Notes under the pieces: model-generated
What the model was told of the DNA's origin: nothing
The model's input: only the letters and a program-made list of their open reading frames with translations
Databases searched by the model: none
Shown here: piece after piece, positions 1-7,870 of the stretch
How positions within the stretch are numbered: the stretch's first letter is position 1
How the letters are laid out: the number at the start of each line of letters is the position of its first letter
From: Lentisphaeria bacterium
GTDB lineage: Bacteria; Verrucomicrobiota; Lentisphaeria; Victivallales; UBA1829
Length of the DNA stretch: 48,110 nucleotides
Assembly (NCBI GenBank): GCA_017629515.1
Contig: JAGBXB010000084.1
Span: 1-48,110 of the forward strand
Direction: 5' to 3'
Made by a program: the position numbers and the translations under genes

Positions 1-386
1 CCGGCAATGATCCAGGCTGCAAGAAGCAGAAGCAATGCCCCTGCAATATTGGGGGCGTAACGGGCTATGGAAGAGATGAATTCCTGCAACGGTTCTGCTG
101 CGGCATTGAGTTTCAGAACGGAAAAACAGCCGAGAATCGTAAGGATCATCACTACATAATAGGCAACTTTTCCGGCAAATGTATCCGCCTGACTTACAGT
201 GGGGATATCGGTTTCATCGGCAAGAGAAGCCCTTTTCAGCGCAAGAGCATTGACTGCTTTTGAAATTTTCCGGGACAGGATCAGTGCAATAAGCCAGCCC
301 AGCAGAAGAATGGCGATGGCTCCCATCACATTAAGTAAACTGCTGTCCACGATCATCTGCCACACTTTTTCAAAGAAATTTTCCAT
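1..386 (-). CDS. MscS-type mechanosensitive channel, 5' part only
   Basis: The first about 128 codons of a membrane protein whose 3' end lies beyond the left edge. It starts at an ATG preceded by a strong AAGGAGGGGG ribosome binding site. Two hydrophobic segments are visible (about residues 18-36 and 73-90), separated by a short basic/acidic loop, and a third begins at the edge. This arrangement, with a polar start and the segment LLGWLIALILSRKISKAV, matches the N-terminal conserved TM-helix repeats of MscS-family small-conductance channels, which open under membrane tension to release solutes. The pore helix and the beta domain that would prove the family are outside the window, so the family call is an inference from the N-terminus. 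Confidence 0.6.
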   Translation of the reverse strand, partial: MENFFEKVWQMIVDSSLLNVMGAIAILLLGWLIALILSRKISKAVNALALKRASLADETDIPTVSQADTFAGKVAYYVVMILTILGCFSVLKLNAAAEPLQEFISSIARYAPNIAGALLLLLAAWIIA

Positions 387-445
387 TTCCCCCTCCTTGT
401 TTCTGATATTGTTTTTCTGTTTACGGAAAAAGCAATTTCCCCCAT

Positions 446-502
446 AAAAAAATTGAAATCTTTTCCCTGCAGTTACTATATCACACAGGAAAAAGATTTC
501 AA
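446..502 (-). terminator. Intrinsic terminator of the 545-1690 gene
   Basis: Inverted repeat with 17-nt arms (453-469 and 486-502) that differ at one base, around a 16-nt loop. Read on the minus strand it is followed directly by a run of seven T. It lies 43 nt after the stop codon of the upstream minus-strand gene and before the channel gene, so the two are probably separate transcripts. Confidence 0.75.
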
Positions 503-544
503 ACAGGAAAATTGGATTCTATGTTTTTTTAAGTAAAAAAACTC

Positions 545-1690
545 TTATTCCCCCCATGCGGTATTGCCGAAAATGCCGTCCTGGAAGAAGACCGGTTTAT
601 ACCCCAGTTCTGCCGGAACACGGCAACTGGTTTCCAGACGGTCGAAATAATCCGGAAGAAAATTGAAATAGGCGGGATAGGCATACTGCTCGTGACCGAT
701 ACATTCCATCATCTCACAGCCGTTTTCTTCTTTGCTTCTTGCATCTTCCTCCCTGATCTTTTCCTCGATCTGCGCGGGGGTGTCGATGTTGAAGCAGAAG
801 AAGGTGCGGGAGAGGAAAAGACCGTGATCGGGATCGTAATAACAGCGTTTATTGAGCATGTGATGCGCCACATCCTGTTCATAGAAAAATCCGATATCAC
901 AGGAGGTATTTTTCAACTGCTGGATCTCCCCTTCCACAATAATACGGTTGGACATGAATCCGCTGGAAGTCAGGATCTTCAATCCCCGTTCCTGAAGAAC
1001 ATGATAGTTTTCAGGAGCAAGCATGGCCCAGTGTACATTGGTGGGAGGTGAACAGCTTTTGCTTCCGGCTATGCGTACAAGTTCTTTCATGGTAAGATCA
1101 TAGTCATTTGCAAGCTGTTTTTCTGTACAGTGCTGATAAGGGCGGTCAGGGAATTCCCCCAGGGCGTGAAAGGCAAGGTGGAGCCAGTCGGAATTGTCCT
1201 CAAATTCACTTTTATAAGCGTCTGTGGCTTTGTCGAGAGTAAATTTTTCTGCATCATGGTCATTGCGGTAGAAACATTTGAGGATGAATTTGCTGCCGTA
1301 TTTATCGTGAAATTCTTTGAGTTTTTTAAGGTAGAAGTGATCCATCAGATGTTTCGGTCTGTTTCTGGTAAGATCGGCAAAGAAGAAACAGTTGTCATCA
1401 ATACGCACCGCATAACGTTTGAAAGAAGCCTTGTCCCATACAAGAACGATGGAAAGAGTGCGTTCACCGAATTTATCTCTTGCTTTGGCTGTTACAGTAT
1501 TGATTTTTTCTGTAAGAGGAATTTCCACAGAAAATTCCCGGTCATTGCGTTTTGCGGCAATGCCGTTGACTGTAACGGTACTCTGGGGAGTGGCGATACC
1601 ACGGATCTGGATGGTAAGAGAGTCGGCTGTTTCTCTGCCATGTTTATAGCTAAGGATCTCTCCGTTACGGTGGGAAGTTATTTCCAGCAT
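545..1690 (-). CDS. Conserved-looking protein with Ig-like N-terminus and deacetylase-like barrel
   Basis: About 381 residues, not recognised with certainty. The first 90 residues read as a beta-sandwich (alternating strands, VTVNGIAAKRNDREFSVEIPL). Then comes VRIDDNCFFFADLT, an alternation of strands and helices, and LHLAFHALGEF, which resembles the metal-binding start and histidine strand of polysaccharide-deacetylase-like (beta/alpha) barrels. No signal peptide is visible, so it is probably cytoplasmic. The upstream ATG at 1696 sits only one or two bases after GGAG; the second ATG at 1690 has a 7-nt spacing and is preferred. It is transcribed away from an AraC regulator and has a good promoter and a palindrome upstream. 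A role in carbohydrate handling is inference only. Confidence 0.7.
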   Translation of the reverse strand: MLEITSHRNGEILSYKHGRETADSLTIQIRGIATPQSTVTVNGIAAKRNDREFSVEIPLTEKINTVTAKARDKFGERTLSIVLVWDKASFKRYAVRIDDNCFFFADLTRNRPKHLMDHFYLKKLKEFHDKYGSKFILKCFYRNDHDAEKFTLDKATDAYKSEFEDNSDWLHLAFHALGEFPDRPYQHCTEKQLANDYDLTMKELVRIAGSKSCSPPTNVHWAMLAPENYHVLQERGLKILTSSGFMSNRIIVEGEIQQLKNTSCDIGFFYEQDVAHHMLNKRCYYDPDHGLFLSRTFFCFNIDTPAQIEEKIREEDARSKEENGCEMMECIGHEQYAYPAYFNFLPDYFDRLETSCRVPAELGYKPVFFQDGIFGNTAWGE

Positions 1691-1710
1691 TTTCATTCTC
1701 CTTTTTTGTT

Positions 1711-1732
1711 ATGGTAAATCATCATATACCAT
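1711..1732. promoter_or_regulatory. Palindromic candidate operator
   Basis: A 22-bp imperfect palindrome, ATGGTA-N10-TACCAT, with 18 of 22 positions symmetric. It lies between the minus-strand -10 box and the start codon of the 545-1690 gene, over the expected transcription start. Its position suggests a repressor site. Which regulator binds is unknown; the neighbouring AraC protein is one candidate, although that family usually uses direct repeats. Confidence 0.45.
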
Positions 1733-1734
1733 AT

Positions 1735-1763
1735 ATTATATACGCGGAAACAAAATATTACAA
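1735..1763 (-). promoter_or_regulatory. Sigma-70 type promoter for the 545-1690 gene
   Basis: On the minus strand TTGTAA (1763-1758), a 17-nt spacer and a perfect TATAAT (1740-1735). Transcription would start close to 1728, giving a leader of about 35 nt that begins within the palindrome 1711-1732. Confidence 0.65.
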
Positions 1764-1796
1764 ACTGTAAAAACTGCATAATCGGGCATTTTTTTA

Positions 1797-1805
1797 TGAT
1801 ATAAT
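1797..1805 (+). promoter_or_regulatory. Extended -10 promoter for the AraC regulator
   Basis: TGA followed directly by a perfect TATAAT (1800-1805), the extended -10 form that can work with a weak -35. No good -35 hexamer is seen. It lies 75 nt before the preferred regulator start. Confidence 0.5.
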
Positions 1806-1879
1806 GAGCACAGGAAATAAAAGTGATTTGCATAAAGGGGAAAGAGGAAGTATATTTTCCGCATAAAAAAAGGCGGAAA

Positions 1880-2743
1880 ATGGCAAAAAATTTTATTTAC
1901 CGGCACGAATGTGAATTTTCTTCCGGCGGCGGTAGATCGGAAGAAGATTTTTACATCAACAACAGGGATTCCTTTTCTTCAGATGCCTTGCTGTGTCTGC
2001 AATTCTTTCTGGAATCTGAATGGCAGAACTTCAGAGGAACGAAACAGGCGGAAAGTTCCTGTGCTTTTATCGGTCTGCTCCATACGGGAACCCAGAAAAG
2101 GGTGACGGAAGACGGGGAATATGAGATCACAGGCGGCGATCTGATCCTGGAACGGGAAAGTCAGAAAGTCCTTTATACGCAGGCCGTGGGAAAAGTCCCG
2201 CTCCGCAGGACTGGGATCATTCTGTACCGCAACGCCTTTTTTGATACCCTTGCCGGAACTCTTTTCCCTGAAAAAACAGATGTGATCCATTGCAGTGATC
2301 CGGCAAAAATGAATACTTTTTTCCAGGCGGTGAAAAAGGAGATCACAGAGCATGGCGGCAGAAGTGCTGTTCTTTCCCAACTGCTTTTTGCTCTTCTGCA
2401 GGAAATCTATTTCCAGAAAAGAAAAAAAGAGATCCCGGAAAAACTCCGCAAAGCACTGGAATATATTGAAAGGAATGGTTTCCGGCTTCTTTCCAGAGAA
2501 GTATTGGCGGAAACTGCTGGTGTCTCTGTCCGGCTTCTTACGGAATTATTCAGAAAATATCTTCATACAAGCCCCGGAAAATATTTAAGCAGCCGCAGAC
2601 TGGAATATGCAGGGGAACTGCTTGCCGCCGGAAGACTTACGGTGGGGGATGTTGCCGCTCTTGCCGGATTTTCCAGTACGGAATATTTTATACGGGAATT
2701 TAAACGCCATACAGGGAAAAGCCCCGGAAAATACAGAAAGTAA
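1880..2743 (+). CDS. AraC/XylS family transcriptional regulator
   Basis: About 287 residues from the ATG at 1880; the frame is open back to an ATG at 1823, but the 19 extra residues are basic and have no good ribosome binding site. The last 100 residues form the AraC double helix-turn-helix: a first helix pair LSREVLAETAGVSVRLLTELF and a second pair ending in VAALAGFSSTEYFIREFKRHTGKSPGKYRK, the usual closing motif. The first 170 residues would be the effector-binding cupin-like part. It is divergent from the 545-1690 gene and lies 120 nt ahead of the symporter, so it is likely to control one or both in response to a small molecule. The effector cannot be read from the sequence. Confidence 0.9.
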   Translation: MAKNFIYRHECEFSSGGGRSEEDFYINNRDSFSSDALLCLQFFLESEWQNFRGTKQAESSCAFIGLLHTGTQKRVTEDGEYEITGGDLILERESQKVLYTQAVGKVPLRRTGIILYRNAFFDTLAGTLFPEKTDVIHCSDPAKMNTFFQAVKKEITEHGGRSAVLSQLLFALLQEIYFQKRKKEIPEKLRKALEYIERNGFRLLSREVLAETAGVSVRLLTELFRKYLHTSPGKYLSSRRLEYAGELLAAGRLTVGDVAALAGFSSTEYFIREFKRHTGKSPGKYRK

Positions 2744-2786
2744 GACCGTTTTTATTTATGGCGCAGAGGTTTATTCTGTTTTTTTG

Positions 2787-2814
2787 TTGACAAAACTTGA
2801 TTTTATGCTAAATT
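2787..2814 (+). promoter_or_regulatory. Sigma-70 promoter for the symporter gene
   Basis: Perfect -35 TTGACA (2787-2792), a 16-nt spacer and TAAATT (2809-2814) preceded by TGC (extended -10). Transcription would start near 2821, leaving a leader of about 40 nt that contains AAAGGA before the ATG at 2863. The symporter therefore has its own promoter and need not be read through from araC. Confidence 0.7.
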
Positions 2815-2862
2815 TATATTGATATTTTTTTATCTTGATAATAACAAAACAAAGGATCAAAA

Positions 2863-4095
2863 ATGGAAGAAGCAAAAAAGAAAGCCGGTTTTAACGGAAA
2901 ACAGTTTGCCATCTGGATGGCGGCACTTGTATTGGGATCGATTCTGGGAACGTTGGGGTGCGTACCCCTTAATGAGTTCTTTGATTTTATCGCTTCCATC
3001 TATACAAGACTTTTTAAATTTATTGCCGTCCCCACCATTGCATTGGCAGTAACCACCACATTGGCACTTCTGGGGGCAAAGAAAGATACGGGACGCATTT
3101 TCCTGCATACCATTATCTATACCATTCTTACTACAGTTGTCGCCGCCGCAGTGGGGGCACTTCTTTACAAGGTCATCGCTCCGGGCAATCTGCCTGCGGA
3201 ACTTATTGCCCAGGGAAAAGCAAGTGTGCCTGCCAATCTGGGAAAACTTACGGTGTATAATCACATCCTTGCTGTTATTCCGGATAATATTCTTGCCCCC
3301 CTCTCTTCCGGAAATGTGTTGAGTATTCTTCTGGTTTCCGCCGCAGTGGGACTTGCCCTCGCGTTTATGAAAGAATCGGAAAATATCCAGGTATTGCTGA
3401 AAGGGATCCTGGGATTGCAGGAACTTTTGTTTGCTCTTATCAAAGGTCTTGTCTGGACACTTCCTGTGGGGATCGTAGCCTTTTCCGCACAACTTTCCGC
3501 CCAGATGTCTGCCGGAGTGATCGTTGGTTCTCTGGGAAAATATGTGGCAGTGGTACTTGGCGGAAATATTTTGCAGTTCTTTGTGATCCTGCCCCTTTTC
3601 CTGCTGATAAGAGGCTTGAATCCCCTGAAAGTTTTCAAACAGATGCTTCCTGCTGTCCTTATGGCATTTTTCACCAAAAGTTCCGCTGCAACTCTGCCGG
3701 TAACTGTGGCATCTGCGGAAAATAATCTGAAAGCAAAAAAGGAAGTTGCCCGTTTCATTCTTCCTGTCTGCTGTACGATCAATATGAACGGTTGTGCCGC
3801 CTTTATCCTTGTCACCTCCCTTTTCGTGATGCAGAACAGCGGTATGCCCATTACTTTTGAAAGTATCCTCCTGTGGATCCTCATTGCTGTGATTTCCGCC
3901 ATCGGAAATGCCGGAGTGCCTATGGGCTGCTATTTCCTTACGCTTTCTCTCATGTCCGGAGCAGGTGCCTCCATCGGTATTCTGGGGATCATTCTTCCCA
4001 TCTATACTGTTATCGACATGATCGAAACCGGGGTAAATGTATGGTCTGACTCCTGTGTCTGCGCTATCGTGGATAAGGAACTTGCCAAAAAATAA
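2863..4095 (+). CDS. DAACS-family sodium:amino acid/dicarboxylate symporter
   Basis: A 410-residue polytopic membrane protein of the glutamate/serine transporter family, which imports acidic or small neutral substrates with Na+ or H+. The family landmarks are visible in order: the HP1 re-entrant loop (TKSSAATLPVT), the TM7 motif as NMNGCA, the HP2 tip GNAGVPMG, and the TM8 substrate and ion residues in IDMIETGVNVWSD near the C-terminus. The position that in aspartate transporters carries the substrate-binding Arg is Glu388 here, while Asp385, Asn392 and Asp396 are kept. From memory of the family this is more like serine/threonine carriers (SstT) than dicarboxylate carriers, so the substrate is probably not glutamate. 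It is followed by a terminator. Confidence 0.88.
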   Translation: MEEAKKKAGFNGKQFAIWMAALVLGSILGTLGCVPLNEFFDFIASIYTRLFKFIAVPTIALAVTTTLALLGAKKDTGRIFLHTIIYTILTTVVAAAVGALLYKVIAPGNLPAELIAQGKASVPANLGKLTVYNHILAVIPDNILAPLSSGNVLSILLVSAAVGLALAFMKESENIQVLLKGILGLQELLFALIKGLVWTLPVGIVAFSAQLSAQMSAGVIVGSLGKYVAVVLGGNILQFFVILPLFLLIRGLNPLKVFKQMLPAVLMAFFTKSSAATLPVTVASAENNLKAKKEVARFILPVCCTINMNGCAAFILVTSLFVMQNSGMPITFESILLWILIAVISAIGNAGVPMGCYFLTLSLMSGAGASIGILGIILPIYTVIDMIETGVNVWSDSCVCAIVDKELAKK

Positions 4096-4108
4096 AAAAA
4101 GATTTTAC

Positions 4109-4146
4109 GGCATGGAGAGCGTATAAGGCTTTTCATGCCTTTTTTT
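4109..4146 (+). terminator. Intrinsic terminator after the symporter gene
   Basis: A 12-bp stem (4109-4120 with 4128-4139, two G-U pairs) around a 7-nt loop, followed by seven T. It lies 13 nt after the stop codon and separates the symporter from the glyoxalase-like gene. Confidence 0.8.
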
Positions 4147-4164
4147 GTTGAAAAGGAGAGAAAA

Positions 4165-4536
4165 ATGAAATTCAGAATGGTTCATAACAACTTGAATGTA
4201 TTTGATCTGGATAAAAGCATCAAATTCTATCAGGATGCCTTTGATATGCACGAAGTCAAACGCATTAATGCCAAAGACGGTGCATTTATCATTGTATATC
4301 TGGAAGACGGCAACAGCAGTCATCAACTGGAACTGACCTGGCTGCGTGACTGGGAAAAACCTTACGATCTGGGGGATAATGAATTTCATCTTGCTTTTGA
4401 GGTGGATGATTATGAAGCAGCATACAAACGCCATAAAGAAATGGGGATTATCTGCTTTGAAAACCCGGAAATGGGAATTTACTTTGTAAATGACCCCAAT
4501 GATTACTGGCTGGAGGTCCTGCCGGGGAAAAAATAA
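4165..4536 (+). CDS. VOC-family protein, glyoxalase I-like
   Basis: A 123-residue protein of the vicinal oxygen chelate fold, two beta-alpha-beta-beta-beta repeats. It reads like lactoylglutathione lyase: the opening MVHNNLNVFDLDKSIKFYQDAFDM, the strand HQLELTWLRDWE, the second module FHLAFEVDDYEAAYKRH and the closing FVNDPNDYWLEVLP. Candidate metal ligands are His8, Glu56, His80 and Glu118, the H/E-H/E pattern of the family. Glyoxalase I converts the methylglyoxal-thiol adduct to the lactoyl thioester; other VOC substrates are possible. The start at 4165 follows AAAAGGAGAG; the open frame extends 10 codons further but into the preceding terminator. The MATE gene starts 12 nt downstream, so the two are likely co-transcribed. 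Confidence 0.85.
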   Translation: MKFRMVHNNLNVFDLDKSIKFYQDAFDMHEVKRINAKDGAFIIVYLEDGNSSHQLELTWLRDWEKPYDLGDNEFHLAFEVDDYEAAYKRHKEMGIICFENPEMGIYFVNDPNDYWLEVLPGKK

Positions 4537-4547
4537 AGGTTTTTACA

Positions 4548-5942
4548 ATGTTATTCCATTTTGGAAGAAAAAAACTCAATTTTATTACAAGCGATAAGGA
4601 ATATTCCCTTTTTACCAACAGAGATATTTTCCGTCTGATCATTCCCCTCTTTTTTGAACAATTTCTGTTCATTCTCGTGGGAAGTGCCGATACTCTTATG
4701 GTGGCAGGACTGGGGGAAGCAAGTATTTCAGCCGTTTCCCTTGTGGATATGTTCAATAACTGTATCAACAGTATTATTTTTGCCCTTGCAACCGGCGGGG
4801 CTGTGGTGGCAGCCCAATATCTGGGGGCAGACAATCTGAAAAGAGCAAGGGAAAGTGCCAGACAACTTATTGGAGTTGTTTTATGTTCGGGTCTGATCAT
4901 TTGCCTTTCAGGGGAATTTTTTCTGACAGACATCATCCGTATATTTTACGGAAATCTGGCGGAGGATGTGCATACTGCCGTACTGCGTTACTTCCGTATA
5001 ACCCTTTTTGCCATTCCCTGTGTGGCAGTCTATGGCGGCTGTTCCGCTCTGTTCCGGGTGATGAACCGCACAAAAACCACCATGTACCTTTCCTTTATCA
5101 GTAATATCATCAATGTTATCGGCAATGCTTTGCTCATTTATCTTTTCAAAATGGGAGTCGCCGGAGCGGCGTATGCTACTTTGTTTGCCCGTTTTGTGGC
5201 AGTAGTCAGCATCCTTTTTCTGATTACAGATCAAAAGCAGACGATTTTTATAGATTTCAAAAAAGGTTTCCGTGTTTCCTGGAAATTTGTGAAAAAAATT
5301 CTCTTTATCGGTATTCCCGGCGGCATCGAAAATGGTGTATTCCAGTTCGGCAGAGTTCTGGTACTGGGTTTGATCGCCTCTTTCGGTACACGGGAGATCG
5401 CTGCCAATGCAATAGCCAATACTGTGGATATTTTCGGCTGTGTATGCGGTACAGTTTTCGGACTTTCTGCCGTTACCGTTATCGGCAGAGCCGTGGGGGC
5501 GGGGGAGGAAAAGCAGATCCGGTTTTATGTGAAAAAAATCATGGGCTGGGCGTATATCGGTCATATATCATGGAATATACTGATCCTGGCATTGACACCA
5601 TTTATCCTCATGTGTTTCAGTAAAATTGATGTGGAGACAAGGCAGCTGGCATTTTATCTTATATTGATCCATAATGGTATAGGGATGCTGATGTGGCCCT
5701 GTTCTTTTGTTTTTCCCAATATCTTGCGTTCCATGAATGATGTGAGAGTGACGATGTTTGTTTCTGTGGGTTCCATGCTGATCGTGAGAGTGGGATGCAG
5801 TTATCTTTTTGCCAACTGGCTGGACAGCGGGGTGCTGGCGGTATGGATCGCCATGATCTTTGACTGGACTGTACGTATCACAGGATTTTTCCTGCGGTAC
5901 AAAAGCGGGGCATGGATGAAATTGTGCCATATAAAAAGCTGA
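4548..5942 (+). CDS. MATE family multidrug/cation exporter
   Basis: A 464-residue integral membrane protein with about twelve hydrophobic helices and the MATE signature layout of two six-helix halves. The N-terminal half has IIPLFFEQFLFILVGSADTLMVAGLGEASISAVSL with the typical Gln and Asp, the later half IGIPGGIENGVFQFGRVLVLGLIASFG. MATE proteins expel drugs, dyes or metabolites using Na+ or H+ gradients. The ribosome binding site AAAGG overlaps the stop codon of the upstream glyoxalase-like gene, which indicates translational coupling. Specificity cannot be predicted. Confidence 0.92.
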   Translation: MLFHFGRKKLNFITSDKEYSLFTNRDIFRLIIPLFFEQFLFILVGSADTLMVAGLGEASISAVSLVDMFNNCINSIIFALATGGAVVAAQYLGADNLKRARESARQLIGVVLCSGLIICLSGEFFLTDIIRIFYGNLAEDVHTAVLRYFRITLFAIPCVAVYGGCSALFRVMNRTKTTMYLSFISNIINVIGNALLIYLFKMGVAGAAYATLFARFVAVVSILFLITDQKQTIFIDFKKGFRVSWKFVKKILFIGIPGGIENGVFQFGRVLVLGLIASFGTREIAANAIANTVDIFGCVCGTVFGLSAVTVIGRAVGAGEEKQIRFYVKKIMGWAYIGHISWNILILALTPFILMCFSKIDVETRQLAFYLILIHNGIGMLMWPCSFVFPNILRSMNDVRVTMFVSVGSMLIVRVGCSYLFANWLDSGVLAVWIAMIFDWTVRITGFFLRYKSGAWMKLCHIKS

Positions 5943-5980
5943 AAGCGCAGGAAAACAGACAGGTAAAGAGCTTCCCTGCC

Positions 5981-7441
5981 TTAAAAATCATCAATGGATG
6001 ATTCCTCCATCTTCCCGGAAGAGGAGGAATTTTTTGTGCCGTCGGGAATTACTTTCACATTTTTTGTAATGGAATTTATTACTGCTTTCCGGATCCCGGA
6101 AGTGATGGCTGGAACAACCACAAATTCAAGAACAAATACAATAATGATACAAACCAGCAGATCTTTCATATTCCCTTTCCAGCGTACCTCTTTGCCGAAA
6201 GGTGCAAGGACAAGTTTTGCAAGTTTGAAATATTGCAGGGCAAAGGGTATGCCGATAACGGTACAGAAAAGAAGTCCCCCCACAATAAGGTTGCATAACG
6301 CAAAAATCCAACCGCCGACAATGATCCAGAGAATATTGCCGCCGGTGGCAAGACAGCCGATTTTGCTGTTTTCTTTTTCCCGTACATCCGCACCGAATGG
6401 GAAAAGGTACAGTTTGGATAATTTAAATAACTGCAATCCCAGAGGTATCCCGATGATCGTAATGCAGAATAAACAGCCGTAAAGTGCCGCAATGATAGCG
6501 TTTGCAAGTCCCAGAACGAAAAGCCAGAGAATATTGCCCGCATATTGACGGATCTTTAAGGAATTTTTCATGCCTTGTTTGGGCGTTGCCTCTTTTTTTT
6601 CTGTATTTTTTGTGCCATTTGCATCCTTTGCGTCCATTGCATCATCCGGTTCGGTTATGGATACACTGGAAAAATCTTTTTTTCCTTTGCTTTTTTCATG
6701 CAGATGGGCCGGCGGGGGAGGCATTGACTGAATATTTTCTTCTTTTTTCTGAACTTTCAAAGCAGGTTTTTCCATTTTTTCCTGCGGCTGGGAAAACTTG
6801 ATCTCTCTCATCCCTTCGGCAATGAGAACGGCATTTTCCGGAAAAATCCTGTTTTCCGGATGCGTTTGTACCGTGGTCTTTTCATGGGGACCAGGTATCC
6901 GGAGAGAAAGACCGGGAGGAAGTTTTTTATCATTTTCTTTTTGAGCAGAATCCTGCCCACCCGGGGAGGAGAAAACATCCGGCGGGAGAGTTTCCAGATC
7001 AGCAAACTTTTTCTTTTCCGGAAGAGGAATGACCCGGATACGGGGAGTATTTTCCGGCGTATGAACAGAATTTTCTTCCGGAAGAGCAACTTTTTTCCCA
7101 GCGGGCGTTTGTGAGGGGAAAAGCATATCCCCTGTTAATGTTTGTGTCGCAATATTTGTTTCCTGCAATGCCGGAATTGCAAATATTTTAAAACATTTGA
7201 TACAGCCCAGCAAAGGGTTCTGCGGCGGGGGATCAGGCAGATTGTAGTGCTGCTGACAATGGGGGCAGGCGATCCTGTGCCGGGAAGTTGCGGATGGGGG
7301 CATAGGCTGACCGTAACAGAAAGCAAGGTCACCGGCAAGGAAGAAACTGTTCCGGCAGACAGGACACTCTCTGCTTCCGCTTGCACCGGAAAGAGGCGCA
7401 AGTTCCACTGGGGAACTGCAAACTGGACATTGTAATATCAT
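5981..7441 (-). CDS. Zinc-ribbon protein with duplicated YccF membrane domain
   Basis: A 486-residue protein in three parts. Residues 1-90 carry two four-cysteine zinc ribbons (Cys5/8/26/29 and Cys59/62/80/83). Residues 90-290 are low-complexity, rich in Pro, Glu and Lys, and probably disordered. Residues 295-440 hold two copies of the YccF inner-membrane unit, each with GNILW followed by a hydrophobic hairpin ending in GIPxxLQxxKLxKLxLxPFG, and one more hydrophobic helix follows. YccF domains have no well-established function. Zinc ribbons plus a disordered linker on a small membrane protein suggest a sensor or scaffold. The start follows GAGG with 7-nt spacing. Confidence 0.8.
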   Translation of the reverse strand: MILQCPVCSSPVELAPLSGASGSRECPVCRNSFFLAGDLAFCYGQPMPPSATSRHRIACPHCQQHYNLPDPPPQNPLLGCIKCFKIFAIPALQETNIATQTLTGDMLFPSQTPAGKKVALPEENSVHTPENTPRIRVIPLPEKKKFADLETLPPDVFSSPGGQDSAQKENDKKLPPGLSLRIPGPHEKTTVQTHPENRIFPENAVLIAEGMREIKFSQPQEKMEKPALKVQKKEENIQSMPPPPAHLHEKSKGKKDFSSVSITEPDDAMDAKDANGTKNTEKKEATPKQGMKNSLKIRQYAGNILWLFVLGLANAIIAALYGCLFCITIIGIPLGLQLFKLSKLYLFPFGADVREKENSKIGCLATGGNILWIIVGGWIFALCNLIVGGLLFCTVIGIPFALQYFKLAKLVLAPFGKEVRWKGNMKDLLVCIIIVFVLEFVVVPAITSGIRKAVINSITKNVKVIPDGTKNSSSSGKMEESSIDDF

Positions 7442-7500
7442 AAATTACCTCTTTCTTTTTCCGGAGCAATCTTCTGTTGTTATTTCTTTTTGAAACAGTT

Positions 7501-7528
7501 ACATTAGCATACTTTCCTTTAAATTCAA
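7501..7528 (-). promoter_or_regulatory. Candidate promoter for the YccF-domain gene
   Basis: Read on the minus strand: TTGAAT (7528-7523), a 16-nt spacer ending in TGC, then TAATGT (7506-7501). It lies 60 nt before the start codon. The match is moderate. Confidence 0.4.
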
Positions 7529-7619
7529 TCTGATTTTTTTATGAACAGGAAAAAAGGAGAAACTTTTTCCTTCTGATACCGGAAAGACAGGATTAAAAAA
7601 AGAAAAAAACTTTTTTTGC

Positions 7620-7649
7620 TTGCAAATCACGGAATATGTGATATATTAT
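7620..7649 (+). promoter_or_regulatory. Promoter of the prs leader RNA
   Basis: TTGCAA (7620-7625) with TATATT (7642-7647, 16-nt spacer) or TATTAT (7644-7649, 18-nt spacer) in an AT-rich stretch. Transcription would start near 7655, about 255 nt before the prs start codon, so the structured region falls inside the 5' leader. Confidence 0.55.
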
Positions 7650-7681
7650 AAGAATTGCATGAAATAAATGCGGAAAACCTT

Positions 7682-7870
7682 AATCCCGGAGAGGGATTCA
7701 AAGTCTGCCGGAAACGGTGACTCTGTATATCGCAGAGTTTTGACAGGTCCAGAGGGTTTATATGCCGGATATATGCGGAACTTTCTGCAAGGGAAAGTTT
7801 CTTCCGGCAGACGATTCTTCCTGTCGCAGATTTTGAGCCTCTTTTCCAGTGGTTTTCTGTTAGTGAAAAC
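7682..7870 (+). ncRNA. Structured leader RNA upstream of prs, class not recognised
   Basis: Stems seen directly: hairpin 7682-7687/7693-7698 (6 bp); an 11-bp perfect long-range helix 7703-7713/7802-7812; inside it hairpins 7720-7725/7733-7738 (6 bp), 7759-7763/7769-7773 (5 bp, AT-only) and 7777-7785/7793-7801 (9 bp with one G-U), the last stacking directly on the closing helix. A further 6-bp hairpin lies at 7852-7857/7865-7870. The heptamer TGCCGGA occurs twice, in the closing helix (7706-7712) and in the central hairpin loop (7763-7769), and both copies can pair with 7803-7809. It does not match the consensus of RNase P, tmRNA, SRP RNA, T-box or the common riboswitches that I know. No T-run follows, so read-through into prs is expected. 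A cis-regulatory role is inferred. Confidence 0.6.

Noticed and set aside
199..447. An 82-codon plus-strand ORF at the left edge
   Set aside because: It is antisense to the channel gene, which has an excellent ribosome binding site and membrane segments on the minus strand.
7682..7870. The prs leader as SRP RNA, RNase P RNA, tmRNA or 6S RNA
   Set aside because: The conserved cores (for example GAGGAAAGTCC of RNase P or the SRP tetraloop hairpin with GGAAGG/AGCAGC) are absent, the length and branching do not fit 6S, and there is no terminator before prs.
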